42,000 nucleotides of DNA, from NCBI GenBank assembly GCA_017454425.1, contig JAFTCZ010000016.1, positions 1 through 42,000 of the forward strand. The letters run 5' to 3'. Both the position numbers and the translations under genes were made by a program. This DNA is from Clostridia bacterium. Lineage in GTDB: Bacteria; Bacillota_A; Clostridia; Christensenellales; UBA1242. Shown piece after piece: positions 17,095 through 27,400 of the stretch; the first letter of the stretch is position 1; the number at the start of each line of letters is the position of its first letter. Under the pieces are notes generated by a model. That model made no database searches. It was not told where the DNA came from and saw only the letters and a program-made list of their open reading frames with translations.

Positions 17095-18798
17095 ATGAAG
17101 ACAAAAACTATTAAAAAGCAAAATTTTCTTAAGATGATAGCAATGCTTGTGGCATTGATTTTTGCTTTTGTTCCTATGCTTGCGGGGTGTGATTTGGTAA
17201 CATTAAACGAGGGACTTTATCTTTCGCAAACAGTAGGCAGTTGGGGCACAATAACGATAACAAAAGAAGACTTAATTCGCGCATACAACAATTATGGAAA
17301 TTCAACCTATGACAGCAGCAGCACACCAACCAAAGAGGGCGTCGAAAGCACTCTTGACTTGTTGTTAAAGCGTGCTGTTATGGTGCAATATCTTACTGAC
17401 CCTGCAAATGGCAAAGAGGGTAAGGCAATTGTTACTCTTACCATGGCACAACAAAATGATATTTGGCGTAGCGTATATTCAAGCATAAATAGTTCGGTTA
17501 AATCATTAGAAGATACCTTGCGAGCAGACGAGAATGCAACATTAAGTACAAGTACAAACAGTGAAGAAGATTCTGATGTTTCCGAATATGCACCATACGA
17601 ACCAACATACAACCTTGTTTGGGATAGTGCAAACAATGTTTATAAACTAGAAAAAATAGAAGAAACACCAGTGGTTGAGAATGTTTCTGTTCAACTTTAT
17701 GACCGTGACGATGCAACACTTACAACTGCTCAAAAAGCAAAACTTGCATACGACCAATTTACAAAAAACTGGCTAAAGCGCAGTGATTCTTCAGATTATA
17801 CCGACCGTGCTTTTTCTAGATATATAAACAACCTCTTAAAAGGTGAAAAGGGCAGAGGACTTTCTGAAGATGAAAAAGAGGCCTTCTTGCGTGAAGTTGA
17901 TCGTTTGTACAAAATATATTATGACAACTCAGTTTTGTCTCTTTCACAAAAACTATTTGAAAAAGATTTGGTTGTGACAACCGAAATGGTTCAACAAAAG
18001 TTTTTAGAATTATATAATGGACAAAAAGAATTGTATGATTTAACAGAAAGCAATTACAAAACAAACATGCAAGCAACCTCAACAACAGCATATTACAATC
18101 CAGCAGGGCAGGCCGAAAATTGGTTTGAAGTTTATCACCTTTTGGTTGGATATAGTGACGAGCAAAACACAGAATTAACAAATCTAAAAACAATGCTTAA
18201 TAACGAAGAAATCAGCCTTGCCGAATACAACAAATTGGTAGCAAATGTCAAAGCAAACACAATTGCAACAAACCGCTTTACAGGCGAAACAATGAACTAC
18301 AACGAACTAATAAACAAGGTTCAAACAGTTGTTAATTCTCAAACAAGTTTTGCTGCAAAAGTAGCAAAGTTCAGAGAATTTGTTTATGCATACAGCACAG
18401 ATACAAATTCAATTAATACCGAAAACGGAATGAACATTCCAACAAATAAAGATCTTGACAACATGGTAGAAGAATTTGCTACCGCAAGTCGTGCTTTGCA
18501 CGAGGCAGGCAGTTTGGGTGCCTTGTCTGACGCTGTTCAAACAACTTATGGATATCATGTTATTATGTATCTAGGTGATGTGCCAAATGTTGTGTACAGC
18601 ACAAATACAAATTTGTTGATGACACGCCTTAATAGTGCTTTGCTTACAAAAGTGACAAACAAAACAATGCTAGACAAAGTTATTGAGCAAATTTCACTAG
18701 ATACTTATGCAGACCACGAATTAAGCTTTATTGAGCAAATCATGGACGGTGTTGACACGATCTATTATCTTGATGCTTATAAAGATATGTTTCAGTAG
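17095..18798 (+). CDS. prsA: PrsA-like foldase lipoprotein (parvulin-type peptidyl-prolyl isomerase)
   Basis: PrsA proteins are lipid-anchored outside the membrane and help secreted proteins fold. The 567 residues start with a lipoprotein signal peptide ending at LAGC (Cys32). A SurA-N-like region follows, from the motif GTITITKEDLIRAY (about residue 50). An acidic, low-complexity insert lies near residues 150-200. A parvulin-like segment begins near residue 340 (WFEVYHLLV) and ends near 495 (LGALSDAVQTTYGYHVIMYLGD). It is much longer than the B. subtilis protein (292 residues), because of the inserts. GGAGT lies 9 nt before the ATG. The gene has its own promoter and ends at tandem terminators. 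Position after mfd is common in clostridia. Isomerase activity is inferred from the domain only. Confidence 0.82.
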   Translation: MKTKTIKKQNFLKMIAMLVALIFAFVPMLAGCDLVTLNEGLYLSQTVGSWGTITITKEDLIRAYNNYGNSTYDSSSTPTKEGVESTLDLLLKRAVMVQYLTDPANGKEGKAIVTLTMAQQNDIWRSVYSSINSSVKSLEDTLRADENATLSTSTNSEEDSDVSEYAPYEPTYNLVWDSANNVYKLEKIEETPVVENVSVQLYDRDDATLTTAQKAKLAYDQFTKNWLKRSDSSDYTDRAFSRYINNLLKGEKGRGLSEDEKEAFLREVDRLYKIYYDNSVLSLSQKLFEKDLVVTTEMVQQKFLELYNGQKELYDLTESNYKTNMQATSTTAYYNPAGQAENWFEVYHLLVGYSDEQNTELTNLKTMLNNEEISLAEYNKLVANVKANTIATNRFTGETMNYNELINKVQTVVNSQTSFAAKVAKFREFVYAYSTDTNSINTENGMNIPTNKDLDNMVEEFATASRALHEAGSLGALSDAVQTTYGYHVIMYLGDVPNVVYSTNTNLLMTRLNSALLTKVTNKTMLDKVIEQISLDTYADHELSFIEQIMDGVDTIYYLDAYKDMFQ

Positions 18799-18818
18799 AG
18801 TGCACGCACTCTATTTTT
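18796..18818 (+). terminator. Terminator of the PrsA-like gene (first of two)
   Basis: A 7-bp stem, TAGAGTG with CACTCTA (18796-18802 and 18807-18813), has a CACG loop and then five T. The TAG stop codon is part of the stem. Confidence 0.8.
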
Positions 18819-18832
18819 GTTTCAAAAAAGAC

Positions 18833-18864
18833 AAAATATTGCAAAAGAGCAATATTTTTTTATT
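18833..18864 (+). terminator. Second terminator after the PrsA-like gene
   Basis: A perfect 10-bp stem, AAAATATTGC with GCAATATTTT (18833-18842 and 18849-18858), has an AAAAGA loop and a T-rich tail. It lies 15 nt after the first terminator. Confidence 0.75.
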
Positions 18865-18910
18865 TTCTTTTTCAAGTGCAAATTTGATACAATAAACTCT
18901 TGGAGAAGAT

Positions 18911-19540
18911 ATGCACATTTTTATAGAAGGGAAAGAGCAATACATCAATACAAAACAAATAGTAATATCCCAAAATTTTGATATATACAAAAACCAATAT
19001 ACTTGCGAAGTTGTTACCAAACAAATTATTAACACGCCCATATATCATTATGCCGATTTTGATTTAATGATTTGTCCTATCAAAAAAACTCAAAAAGCAA
19101 GTATGCGTTTTGTTTTGTATAATATAAGAAAACAAATATCTTTTGTATTGTTTGAGATAGATAGTTGTGATAGTGTGCAAATATTTAGATTAAATAAATT
19201 TTGTTTTATTGTATTATGCACAACAATAAATAATACAATAATGCATAATATAAACATTAAAAATAAGGAACCCAAAAGCAAAAAAGTGGAGTTAAATAAA
19301 GTACACCAAGTTGGATTTGCTAACAGAGAATATGTTTTGATAAATAGTACAAAACAATACTCAAACAAATATGTGCATAGCATTATGCTGTACAATAGTG
19401 AAGAAGATGTTTTGCAAATAGTTTATTCGTTGCAAAGTAAGTACTATGCACATATAAGGTATGATTATAAGGATTATGAGTTAAATGTTTTTGATGTGCA
19501 TAGTAGCAAAATTTTATATAATTGCAAACTAAAAAAATAA
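18911..19540 (+). CDS. Unknown 209-residue protein
   Basis: I do not recognise this protein. It has no signal peptide or clear membrane helix, is rich in Ile, Lys, Asn and Tyr, and looks like beta-rich soluble protein with a basic linker near residues 117-130 (KNKEPKSKKVELNK). TTGGAGA lies just before the ATG. A TACAAT box at 18888-18893 could be its -10, without a good -35. It is isolated between two terminators, so it is monocistronic. The gene is unusual for holding exact copies of the dispersed TACTATGC motif at 19442 and 19498 (inverted), plus near copies at 19211 and 19373. Composition is more AT-rich than the neighbours, which may mean relaxed constraint or transfer. Confidence 0.7.
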   Translation: MHIFIEGKEQYINTKQIVISQNFDIYKNQYTCEVVTKQIINTPIYHYADFDLMICPIKKTQKASMRFVLYNIRKQISFVLFEIDSCDSVQIFRLNKFCFIVLCTTINNTIMHNINIKNKEPKSKKVELNKVHQVGFANREYVLINSTKQYSNKYVHSIMLYNSEEDVLQIVYSLQSKYYAHIRYDYKDYELNVFDVHSSKILYNCKLKK

Positions 19541-19570
19541 AAACATGTGAAAAACCGCATGTTTTTTATA
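19540..19570 (+). terminator. Terminator of the unknown 209-residue gene
   Basis: A 10-bp stem with one G-U pair, 19540-19549 with 19556-19565, is followed by a T-rich tail. Confidence 0.8.
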
Positions 19571-19600
19571 TTTAATTTTTCATAATAAATGTTATTTTAA

Positions 19601-19629
19601 TTGCACAATGTGACAAAATAGTATATAAT
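19601..19629 (+). promoter_or_regulatory. Promoter of the ABC exporter operon
   Basis: TTGCAC (19601-19606), 17 nt, then TATAAT (19624-19629). TAGGAG at 19635-19640 is the ribosome binding site for the ATG at 19648. Confidence 0.8.
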
Positions 19630-19647
19630 CCGCTTAGGAGATTTATA

Positions 19648-22068
19648 ATGATAACCTATTTATATTATATTATTGCATTGATGGCTCCTATCATTTTGGT
19701 GCCACTTGGTATATTACTTAACAAAAAACAAAAACTTGGCATTGCATTTAAGATTGTATCATTGCTGATTGGTTTTGTATTGTTGTTTAGGTATATGCTG
19801 GGGCACGAAGCAATTGAGGATATTTGCTTGCTTGGCAATACTCCGTTTGAAAGTTCGGGGTTGGCACTATTGGGGCTTTTGCTTGTTTGGTCAACATACA
19901 TAAGCAGTATGCTTTCAACTTTGTATGGTTTCTTTAGGTTCAATTTGACATCAAATCTTATCAAATGTATTGCTTTGCCACTTGGTATATTTGGCATAGT
20001 TGGCCTGAAATGGCAAGTTGTTGCAATTGAAGGGGCCGAAGCCCTAACAGCCCCAACTGTTCGTGCGGTTTTGTTGGCTGTTGAACTTGGCCTTAGCCTT
20101 GCTCTTGCTCTTTTGGTTTTAATTACACAAAGAACAACTTTCAAAACACAAGAAAGTCAAAGCATTCCACTGTTTGTTCCTGCAAAAGTGGTTCCTGCAA
20201 AATTTTGGCCAAAAGTTTGGTACTATATTTGTTGTGCAGGAAAGGGAATTGCAAAATGCTTTAAGAAATATTGGTTTTATATCGCCTTGGTTCTTATTGT
20301 TGTGCTTGCGGTTATGCCAGCCTATACCATGCAAGGTTTGTTTGGGTTTATATCACAACCATTTATTGCAAAAGACCTAACAATTACGCACCGTGCAATT
20401 TTGTATATAGGTATATTGTTACCTTTTGTTTTGCACTTTACTTTGCGCAACAAAGATTATGATACCCGTAAGTTTGTTTTGTTGTATATATGTCTAGGAA
20501 CACTATTATCATTCTCGCTTAATCACAGGTTTGATTCGTTTGCCGACCCAACAAAGTGGCCATTACATTTGTGCAATACGGCAATGTACATTATGCCAAT
20601 TGTGCTTATATTTAACATGCGCCGATTCTTCTATTTTACATACTTTATTAATGTAGTTGGTGCATTTTTTGCCATGGCTATGCCAAACTATGCCTCAAGC
20701 CTAAATATATTTGCAACATCACTAGATATCTTTTATATAAACCACTTTATTGCGTTCTTTATGCCAATTTTGTTTGTTTCACTTAAGATGTTTGAACGCC
20801 CAAAACTAAAACAGTTTATTTACTCGATGTTAGGCTTTTTGGCATACTTTGTGTTGGTGCTTGTGCTTAATGCTTACTTTACGGGCTTGTTTGAAATTGG
20901 AAGGGCAACAAGCGCAACAGACTTTTTCTTCATAAACAGTGACTTTATTGCCGATAAGTTGGGACAGTGGTGTGAGCGCTTGCGTGATATTACGGCGATT
21001 ATTAATATTGGAGATGTCAAACTTACTTTTTATCCGGTTTATCAAACACTATTCTTTATTGCTTATATATTTATTGGGCTTGCAATGTGGTTTATTTATG
21101 AACAAGCTTATCAAATATCAGCAAACTTTGCCGATATGAAAGCACGCAAACAAAAAATAAAATTAGACAAGTTGGCACTGTTAAGTCAACTAAATGGAAG
21201 GAGTGTAACACAGCCTATGGAAACACAATATCAAGACATGCTAGTTCTAAAAGATTTTTGCAAAAGATATGGCACAAGTGATGTTTATGCCGTAAAAGAT
21301 GCCAATCTCGAGGTCCACAGCGGAGAAGTATTTGGGTTTTTGGGTCCCAATGGTGCCGGCAAATCTACAATTATCAAATCGATAGTTGGTATTCAGCCAA
21401 TTACAAGCGGAAGTATTTATGTTTGTGGCTATGATGTTGACAAACAGCCGGTTATGGCAAAACGCCAACTTGGTTATGTGCCCGACCATTATGCACTATA
21501 CGAAAAGCTAACAGGTCGTGAGTACATAAACTATATTGCCGACCTTTATGGTGTATCAAAAGAAGAGCGCACACAACGCATTGACGAATATCTTGAAAGG
21601 TTTAACCTAAAAGGTGCTTTTGATAACCAAATGAAAACATACAGCCACGGTATGAAGCAAAAAATTGCCATTATGTCTGCACTTGTTCACAACCCAAAAA
21701 TTTGGATATTAGACGAGCCGTTAATGGGGCTTGACCCAGATAGTATTTATCAAGTAAAAGAAAGCATGAAAGAGCATGCGCGCAAAGGCAACATTGTGTT
21801 CTTCTCAAGCCACCTTATTGATGTAGTCGAAAAGGTTTGTGACCACATAGCAATTATCAAAAAAGGTCACATTGTCACAACAACAACACTAAAAGAAGTA
21901 GAAGATAGTGGCATACCCCTCGAAAAGTTTTATATGGACGCCGTGTCAGATAAAAATGACGAAGCAATTGATGATGCCGCCCCTGTAAAACCCGCAAAAC
22001 CAAAATCCGAAAAACCAAAAAAAGAGAAAAAAACCAAAACAAAAAAGACGGAGAAAGAAGATAAATGA
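19648..22068 (+). CDS. YwaF-like membrane domain fused to an ABC transporter ATPase
   Basis: An 806-residue fusion. Residues 1-170 hold several hydrophobic segments. Residues about 210-495 resemble the YwaF/TMEM164-like integral membrane family (PLHLCNTAMYIMP motif near 310), with about seven more helices. From about residue 530 a complete ABC ATPase follows: Walker A GPNGAGKST (566-574), signature YSHGMKQK, Walker B WILDEPLMGLDP and the H-loop FFSSHL. The C-terminal 40 residues are a Lys/Pro/Glu-rich tail. The ATPase is of the type that drives ABC-2 exporters, and the permease follows with an ATGA overlap (22065-22068), so translation is coupled. The fusion is unusual; an internal start at ATG 21217, after AAGGAG, could also make a free ATPase. 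The substrate is unknown. Confidence 0.88.
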   Translation: MITYLYYIIALMAPIILVPLGILLNKKQKLGIAFKIVSLLIGFVLLFRYMLGHEAIEDICLLGNTPFESSGLALLGLLLVWSTYISSMLSTLYGFFRFNLTSNLIKCIALPLGIFGIVGLKWQVVAIEGAEALTAPTVRAVLLAVELGLSLALALLVLITQRTTFKTQESQSIPLFVPAKVVPAKFWPKVWYYICCAGKGIAKCFKKYWFYIALVLIVVLAVMPAYTMQGLFGFISQPFIAKDLTITHRAILYIGILLPFVLHFTLRNKDYDTRKFVLLYICLGTLLSFSLNHRFDSFADPTKWPLHLCNTAMYIMPIVLIFNMRRFFYFTYFINVVGAFFAMAMPNYASSLNIFATSLDIFYINHFIAFFMPILFVSLKMFERPKLKQFIYSMLGFLAYFVLVLVLNAYFTGLFEIGRATSATDFFFINSDFIADKLGQWCERLRDITAIINIGDVKLTFYPVYQTLFFIAYIFIGLAMWFIYEQAYQISANFADMKARKQKIKLDKLALLSQLNGRSVTQPMETQYQDMLVLKDFCKRYGTSDVYAVKDANLEVHSGEVFGFLGPNGAGKSTIIKSIVGIQPITSGSIYVCGYDVDKQPVMAKRQLGYVPDHYALYEKLTGREYINYIADLYGVSKEERTQRIDEYLERFNLKGAFDNQMKTYSHGMKQKIAIMSALVHNPKIWILDEPLMGLDPDSIYQVKESMKEHARKGNIVFFSSHLIDVVEKVCDHIAIIKKGHIVTTTTLKEVEDSGIPLEKFYMDAVSDKNDEAIDDAAPVKPAKPKSEKPKKEKKTKTKKTEKEDK

Positions 22069-23804
22069 AACAAACAAACACTCGTACAAAACGCAGTTTT
22101 TGGGCGTCTTTGGGTGGCTTTTTTGCAAAACTTGGCAAATTTATCGCAAGATATTTTGCAATGATAAATCCGCTTGTTATGATGCAATATAAAAACAAAG
22201 TAGATTTCTCATTTTTGCGCAGCAAAAAGCAAACAATTTTCAAAGTAGTATATTCATTATTACAATTTATACTCTTAACAGCAATTATCTATCTTGTGTT
22301 TATGTTGGTGGTAAGTCTTGGACTATTCTCGTTTATCAAAACACTTAATTTTAGGGTATTTTTGGTTGTCATGACAGTGCTTATTGCCATAACATTTATT
22401 TCGTGCTTAATAAATGTAACCCAAACATTATATTTCTCGAAGGACAATCAAGTTTTGCTTACAATGCCTGTGACAGCAAACCAGTTGTTTAATTCAAAAT
22501 TGATTGTTATTCTTATTTATGAGTTAATCAAAAACATTACATACCTATGGCCGTTTATGTTGGCATATGGGTTGATTATGGGCCTTGGTGTTGGTTATTA
22601 TTTGTGGTCACTTTTGGCTGTTGTTATCCTGACACTTGTTTTAATTGCCATATGTTCACTATTGTCAATTCCTACCATGTACTTTGCAATTTTATTCAAG
22701 AAACACCGCATACTAGACATTGTCTTAAGTGTTGTGGCACTTGGTGCTTTGGTTTATGGTGTGGTGTATGGCATATCTCTCATTCCTGCCGATATCGACC
22801 TTGTGCGTGATTGGGGCCGAATTTATTGGGAGTTGCAAGACTTTTTGGCAAGTTTTGCCAGCATATTTGTTGTGTTTGACTATTTGTTGCAGTTTATGAC
22901 AGGTATGTCTTATGCTACTTACAATTTCAATTTAGCAACACCATCAAATGGCATAACAATCCTGATACTGCTTGGTATTATTGTTGTGTGCATGGCACTT
23001 GTATATTTAATTGTTCGAAAGTTGTTTTTGCGCATGGCAAGCAATCCGTTTGAATACCGAAAAAAGACAATCAAGCATTTCCGAAAAAATCAAAAATTGC
23101 CGGCTTTTGTGTCAAGCGTAAAACAAGAAGACAGGCACATATGGCGTACTCCAAGTATTTTGTACGGAATTATTGCCATAGCCCTTATTACACCAATTGC
23201 AGTATTTTTTGAAAACCAAATTATTGCCGCAATGGATACCCGAATTCTTGGAAAGTACATGTTAATTGCGTTTAACATACTTATTATGCTGCTGTTAACA
23301 TTATCTTCAAATATTTCACTTGCAAGCATTTATTCAAAAGAGGGGAACAGTGCATACCTTAATAAGGTTAACCCAACGCGTTATTTCGTACCACTTACGG
23401 GCAAACTTGTGTTTTATGCTTTGTGCATGATATTCTCGCTTATTGCTTCTTGTGTGGTTGCTTCTATGTACGCAAACCTAAGCCCAACCAATACAATTAT
23501 GCTGACGGTTGCTGTTGTGTTTGTTTATCTTGCGCATCTTGCATGGAGTGTCGAACTTGATGTTATGAATCCGCAAAACGAACAATACCAAACAAGCGGA
23601 GAACACCAACGCAATCCAAACGAATTAAAAAGCACGATTATTGCATTTGCAACAGCTTTCTTGTTTGCCTTCTTTGCATACTTCTTGTTAAACGAAGATG
23701 TAACTGTTGTGTTTACAAAACTTTTGTTTATTGGGTTTGCTTATCTATTAATAAGGGCTTACTTGTTGTTTACACGCATTTCTCTATATTATAAGGAAAA
23801 ATAA
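22065..23804 (+). CDS. ABC-2 type exporter permease
   Basis: A 579-residue polytopic membrane protein with about 12 hydrophobic segments, one interrupted by a basic loop (FRKNQKLPAFVSSVKQEDRHIWR, about residues 337-365, shown in part). The segment NQVLLTMPVTANQLFNSKL resembles the cytoplasmic coupling region of ABC-2 permeases that pair with stand-alone ATPases. It begins with a basic, soluble N-terminus of about 60 residues. Its ATG overlaps the TGA of the ATPase fusion, which supports a two-component exporter. The next gene, for a small extracytoplasmic protein, starts 2 nt after the stop. The direction of transport is inferred from family type; I cannot identify a substrate. Confidence 0.82.
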   Translation: MKQTNTRTKRSFWASLGGFFAKLGKFIARYFAMINPLVMMQYKNKVDFSFLRSKKQTIFKVVYSLLQFILLTAIIYLVFMLVVSLGLFSFIKTLNFRVFLVVMTVLIAITFISCLINVTQTLYFSKDNQVLLTMPVTANQLFNSKLIVILIYELIKNITYLWPFMLAYGLIMGLGVGYYLWSLLAVVILTLVLIAICSLLSIPTMYFAILFKKHRILDIVLSVVALGALVYGVVYGISLIPADIDLVRDWGRIYWELQDFLASFASIFVVFDYLLQFMTGMSYATYNFNLATPSNGITILILLGIIVVCMALVYLIVRKLFLRMASNPFEYRKKTIKHFRKNQKLPAFVSSVKQEDRHIWRTPSILYGIIAIALITPIAVFFENQIIAAMDTRILGKYMLIAFNILIMLLLTLSSNISLASIYSKEGNSAYLNKVNPTRYFVPLTGKLVFYALCMIFSLIASCVVASMYANLSPTNTIMLTVAVVFVYLAHLAWSVELDVMNPQNEQYQTSGEHQRNPNELKSTIIAFATAFLFAFFAYFLLNEDVTVVFTKLLFIGFAYLLIRAYLLFTRISLYYKEK

Positions 23805-23806
23805 AT

Positions 23807-24325
23807 ATGAAAAAGTCAATTATTATAACAATTTTGCTTGTATACCTTGCCTCAATTATTATTGTGGGATTTTTTGGTATTAGCGTTAAGGTGTATGATG
23901 TTGTCAAATATGTGCAATCAATTGAAATGTCGGTTGAGGGAAGTGACCCCGAAACATTTACATGGGTTGACACCACCAAAGAAGATAGTAATCACACATA
24001 TACTCTTACGGTGCATTTCAATCACGCAAGTGAGGGCCCTGTTGCCGACAAAGATGGAAATGTTCAAAACAAACTATTTGTTGGTCTAAACCTTATTCCG
24101 CAAGTTACTTACACCTCAGGTGATTTGGGTGCTGAAGAGCCAATTGAATATAGGCTTACCGAAACAGGTGAAAAATATGTTGAAAATGGATATTTTACAT
24201 TATCCGAATATGGCACACTAATGCTATTTCAGGCACCATTTGTTGCAACAATTTATATAGAGCCTCAAAATTATGGAAGCATAAATGCGGGGGCGGTTGT
24301 TACACTTAGGTGTCTAAACAAATAA
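23807..24325 (+). CDS. Small membrane-anchored extracytoplasmic protein of the exporter operon
   Basis: I do not recognise this 172-residue protein. It has a short basic N-terminus and one hydrophobic segment (about residues 5-27), then a hydrophilic domain that should lie outside the membrane and looks beta-rich. No lipobox is seen. It starts 2 nt after the permease stop, with AAGGAA before the ATG, and a terminator follows, so it is the third gene of the ABC exporter operon. An accessory subunit or a substrate-interacting partner of the exporter is plausible but is inferred from position alone. Confidence 0.75.
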   Translation: MKKSIIITILLVYLASIIIVGFFGISVKVYDVVKYVQSIEMSVEGSDPETFTWVDTTKEDSNHTYTLTVHFNHASEGPVADKDGNVQNKLFVGLNLIPQVTYTSGDLGAEEPIEYRLTETGEKYVENGYFTLSEYGTLMLFQAPFVATIYIEPQNYGSINAGAVVTLRCLNK

Positions 24326-24357
24326 TTTCCGTTATAATATTTGAAATATTACAAATA

Positions 24358-24389
24358 ATATAGTTGCACATTGGGCGACTATATTTTTG
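24358..24389 (+). terminator. Terminator of the ABC exporter operon
   Basis: A 10-bp stem with one G-U pair, 24358-24367 with 24375-24384, has a 7-nt loop and a T tail. Confidence 0.8.
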
Positions 24390-24432
24390 TTTACAAAAAA
24401 TATACAAAATGTTAAAAAATGTCAATTTTTGT

Positions 24433-24461
24433 TTGATTAAAAAAACTAAATATGTTATCAT
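24433..24461 (+). promoter_or_regulatory. Promoter of the Ig-like lipoprotein gene
   Basis: TTGATT (24433-24438), 17 nt, then TATCAT (24456-24461), with an extended -10 TG at 24453-24454. Confidence 0.7.
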
Positions 24462-24490
24462 AAATTACCATAATTATAAAGGAGATGATT

Positions 24491-27400
24491 ATGCAAATGA
24501 ATAAGTTCTTAAAAGTCTTTATGATGGCTTTGTGTATGGTCGCTTTGTCGGCTGCTTATGTGGGTTGCACCCCCGCAGAACAGCAAGTTACAAGGTTGAT
24601 TATTGATGACGCCAGCATATTGACCGTTGAGCAAGGAACAACCCTTGAAGAATTTGAAATTGTCGTCAAAGGTATGTATCCCGATTCAACCGAAATCGCC
24701 ATCTCAAAAAGTGATTTAACAATCACAGGTTGGGATACGGCAACAGCCGGAGAAAAGAAATTAACAATTTCTTACACAGTCCCTGGCACACAAACTGTGC
24801 TTACTCTCGAAGACATAACGCTTACTGTTATCCAAAAAATAGCAAGTGTTAGTTATAAGGCAGGAAGCACCGAAACAACAGTCGAAAAAGGTAGCACCCT
24901 TGATTACTCAAACCTTAAACTTTTGGTTACATACGAGGGTGAGACTACACCAGTAGAAGTTGCTTACAATGCAAGAACAATGCAAATTGCTCTTGACACA
25001 TCAACAGCAGGCACAAAAACCATGACAATTACTTACATGGGCAAAACTGCAACAACCCAAATTACTGTTATCGAGTTGGCAAGTATTGCATTTGACCCTG
25101 CAAGTATGTCACAAACAGCATATCAATATGTGCCTTTGTCAACAGCAGGTGCAAGTATTACTGCAACATACAGTGATAATAGCACAAAAACAATTAGCAC
25201 AAACCTAACATTTAGTGGTGTTAACACTCAAAATGCAGGCGTGCAAAACCTTGTTATTGGTTACAAGGGCCTAAATACACCAAACATTGCAATAACGGTA
25301 AAAGAAGTTACTGCTATTGCATATGCAAGCGGTCTTGCGGATGCTATTAACCAAGGTGCAATTCTTGCAAAAACAGGCCTAAAACTTACCGCAACATACG
25401 AGGGCGCAACAAAAACCCTAGATTATGACATGATTGCAAATGTTGTCGAGTTTACTGGCTATGACACAAGTGTGGCAGGTGACCAAACAGTTACTATCAC
25501 TCTTGGCTCATTAGTAACAACTCATGACATCACCGTTATTATGAATAATGATGACATTATTGACTATGAGGCTCCTGCATTCTTAACAAGCCGTACAATA
25601 ACACAAAACACTTACACCGATTATTTCAATGATGCAACCCATGTAAAAGGCTTTGCTGAAACAAATCACATGTATGTAGTAGGAAACCAAAACCCATGGA
25701 AGTTCTTGCCAGTTGTTCATGTTGATGATGGTACCGACGAAGGTGCAATCAGTGACAAGGTTCACACAACAGTCAAGGTATACCTTGGTGCACAAGTTGC
25801 AAATGAGGCACTTCTTGAGGGTGATGACCTTGCAACATATGTAACAATTGACAATTACAACTACCAAACATACGACTTTACTGCAGATGCTGCAGACCAA
25901 ATCTTTACAATAGTTGTTACTCCTTATGGTATTAATGACAGTATTCACACTTGGACATTTACCTTTAAGGTTATTGATGGTTACAATATTTATGATGCAA
26001 AGGACCTCAGCATTTTGGACAACATGGACGGTGCATCAAGTGATGACCACAACACAGCAGGTAAGTGGACCGAATGGAGAAATGCCAACGATGTAGAATT
26101 TTACAACGGTATTACTCCAAATGATGTAACTGCAATTGTTTTCCAAAACAACATTGACCTTCACGCAAGTGATGTTCCAAGTGTTCAATTTTGGGACAAA
26201 GACAGCAAGGGCGGTGACCTAACCCTTGAACAAGCCATAGCGCAAAACATAAATTTAAGCACTTACAACTATTTTAAGGGTTCTGTTAAAGACCGTATGA
26301 ATACATATGACTATAATCACGGCGACAAATATAGTGAATTTGTTTATACTCGCAAAATTGACAGCGGAACATTTACAATTGAAGGAAATTATTACAGACT
26401 TTCTATTGAAAACTATCCACGCGTTCAATACATCACAGCAGATGGTTCAGTATTCACAGGCGGAGATGACCCACAAAACCCAGGCACCCCAATTGTAACA
26501 CACGCAACAATGTTCTCTTTCCAAGGTAAAGATGCACCAAACGAAGCCATGAATTGCCACTTTGTTATGCGTGACATCAACCTTATGGGTAACGCAGGAC
26601 GAACTGAGAATGTTCAGGATAGTGGTGGTTTGTTGGGCATCAAGAAAAAGAATGCCGAAATGACCATTGAAAATGTTCTTTCTCAAAAATGGTTTATCAA
26701 CTTCATGAATGATGAGGGTGTATCTCATGGAAGTGACTACAACTCAGAAAAATGGGGCTATGCAAACTCACTCAGCCTTAAAAAAGTAAATGTATTTGAC
26801 TCTTACAACACACTTATTTACAACTGGTCTGGTGCATTAAACATTGAAGACAGTCACCTTATTGGTGCAGGTGGCCCTGTAATGATTTGTGACCATGTTG
26901 GTAATAATGAGAACACTGGTGCAGATGGCACAATATCAAAAGTTAATGTCAAAAACAGCGTATTGCAATCTTGGGTTGCAGGAACAGAAGGCTGGTTTGT
27001 GGCTTTTGGTGCAACAGCACTTGCAAACATGATAAAAGCAACAGACGAATCATATTTGGCTATTAGTGACAACACAAAGACAATACTAAAACGCAAAAAT
27101 GGTATAGATTTGATGAACTTAATTGCAGTTTACAAATCTGCAGATGTAGAGGGTATTTCATCAAGTCAAATTAGAGGTACATTTGATGTTTATGGATATT
27201 CAAACGGCCTCAACCTTGACGGCAACATAAAAGGCCGCGTAGAAGCAACAATGCAATTTGTACAACTGCAAAAAGTTGCCGAAAAGATTGCAGCAATTGT
27301 TATTAACATCAATAATGATGCTCAAATCACACAAGATACTATTGTGCAAGGTATAATGGCAGAAGTTGTGAAATTGCAACAACAAGGTGCAACTGACATG

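Noticed and set aside
17087..17095. Two-codon leader frame (ATG GCA TAA) just before the PrsA-like start
   Set aside because: Too short to interpret; the real start has better spacing from GGAGT, and no regulatory pattern is visible.
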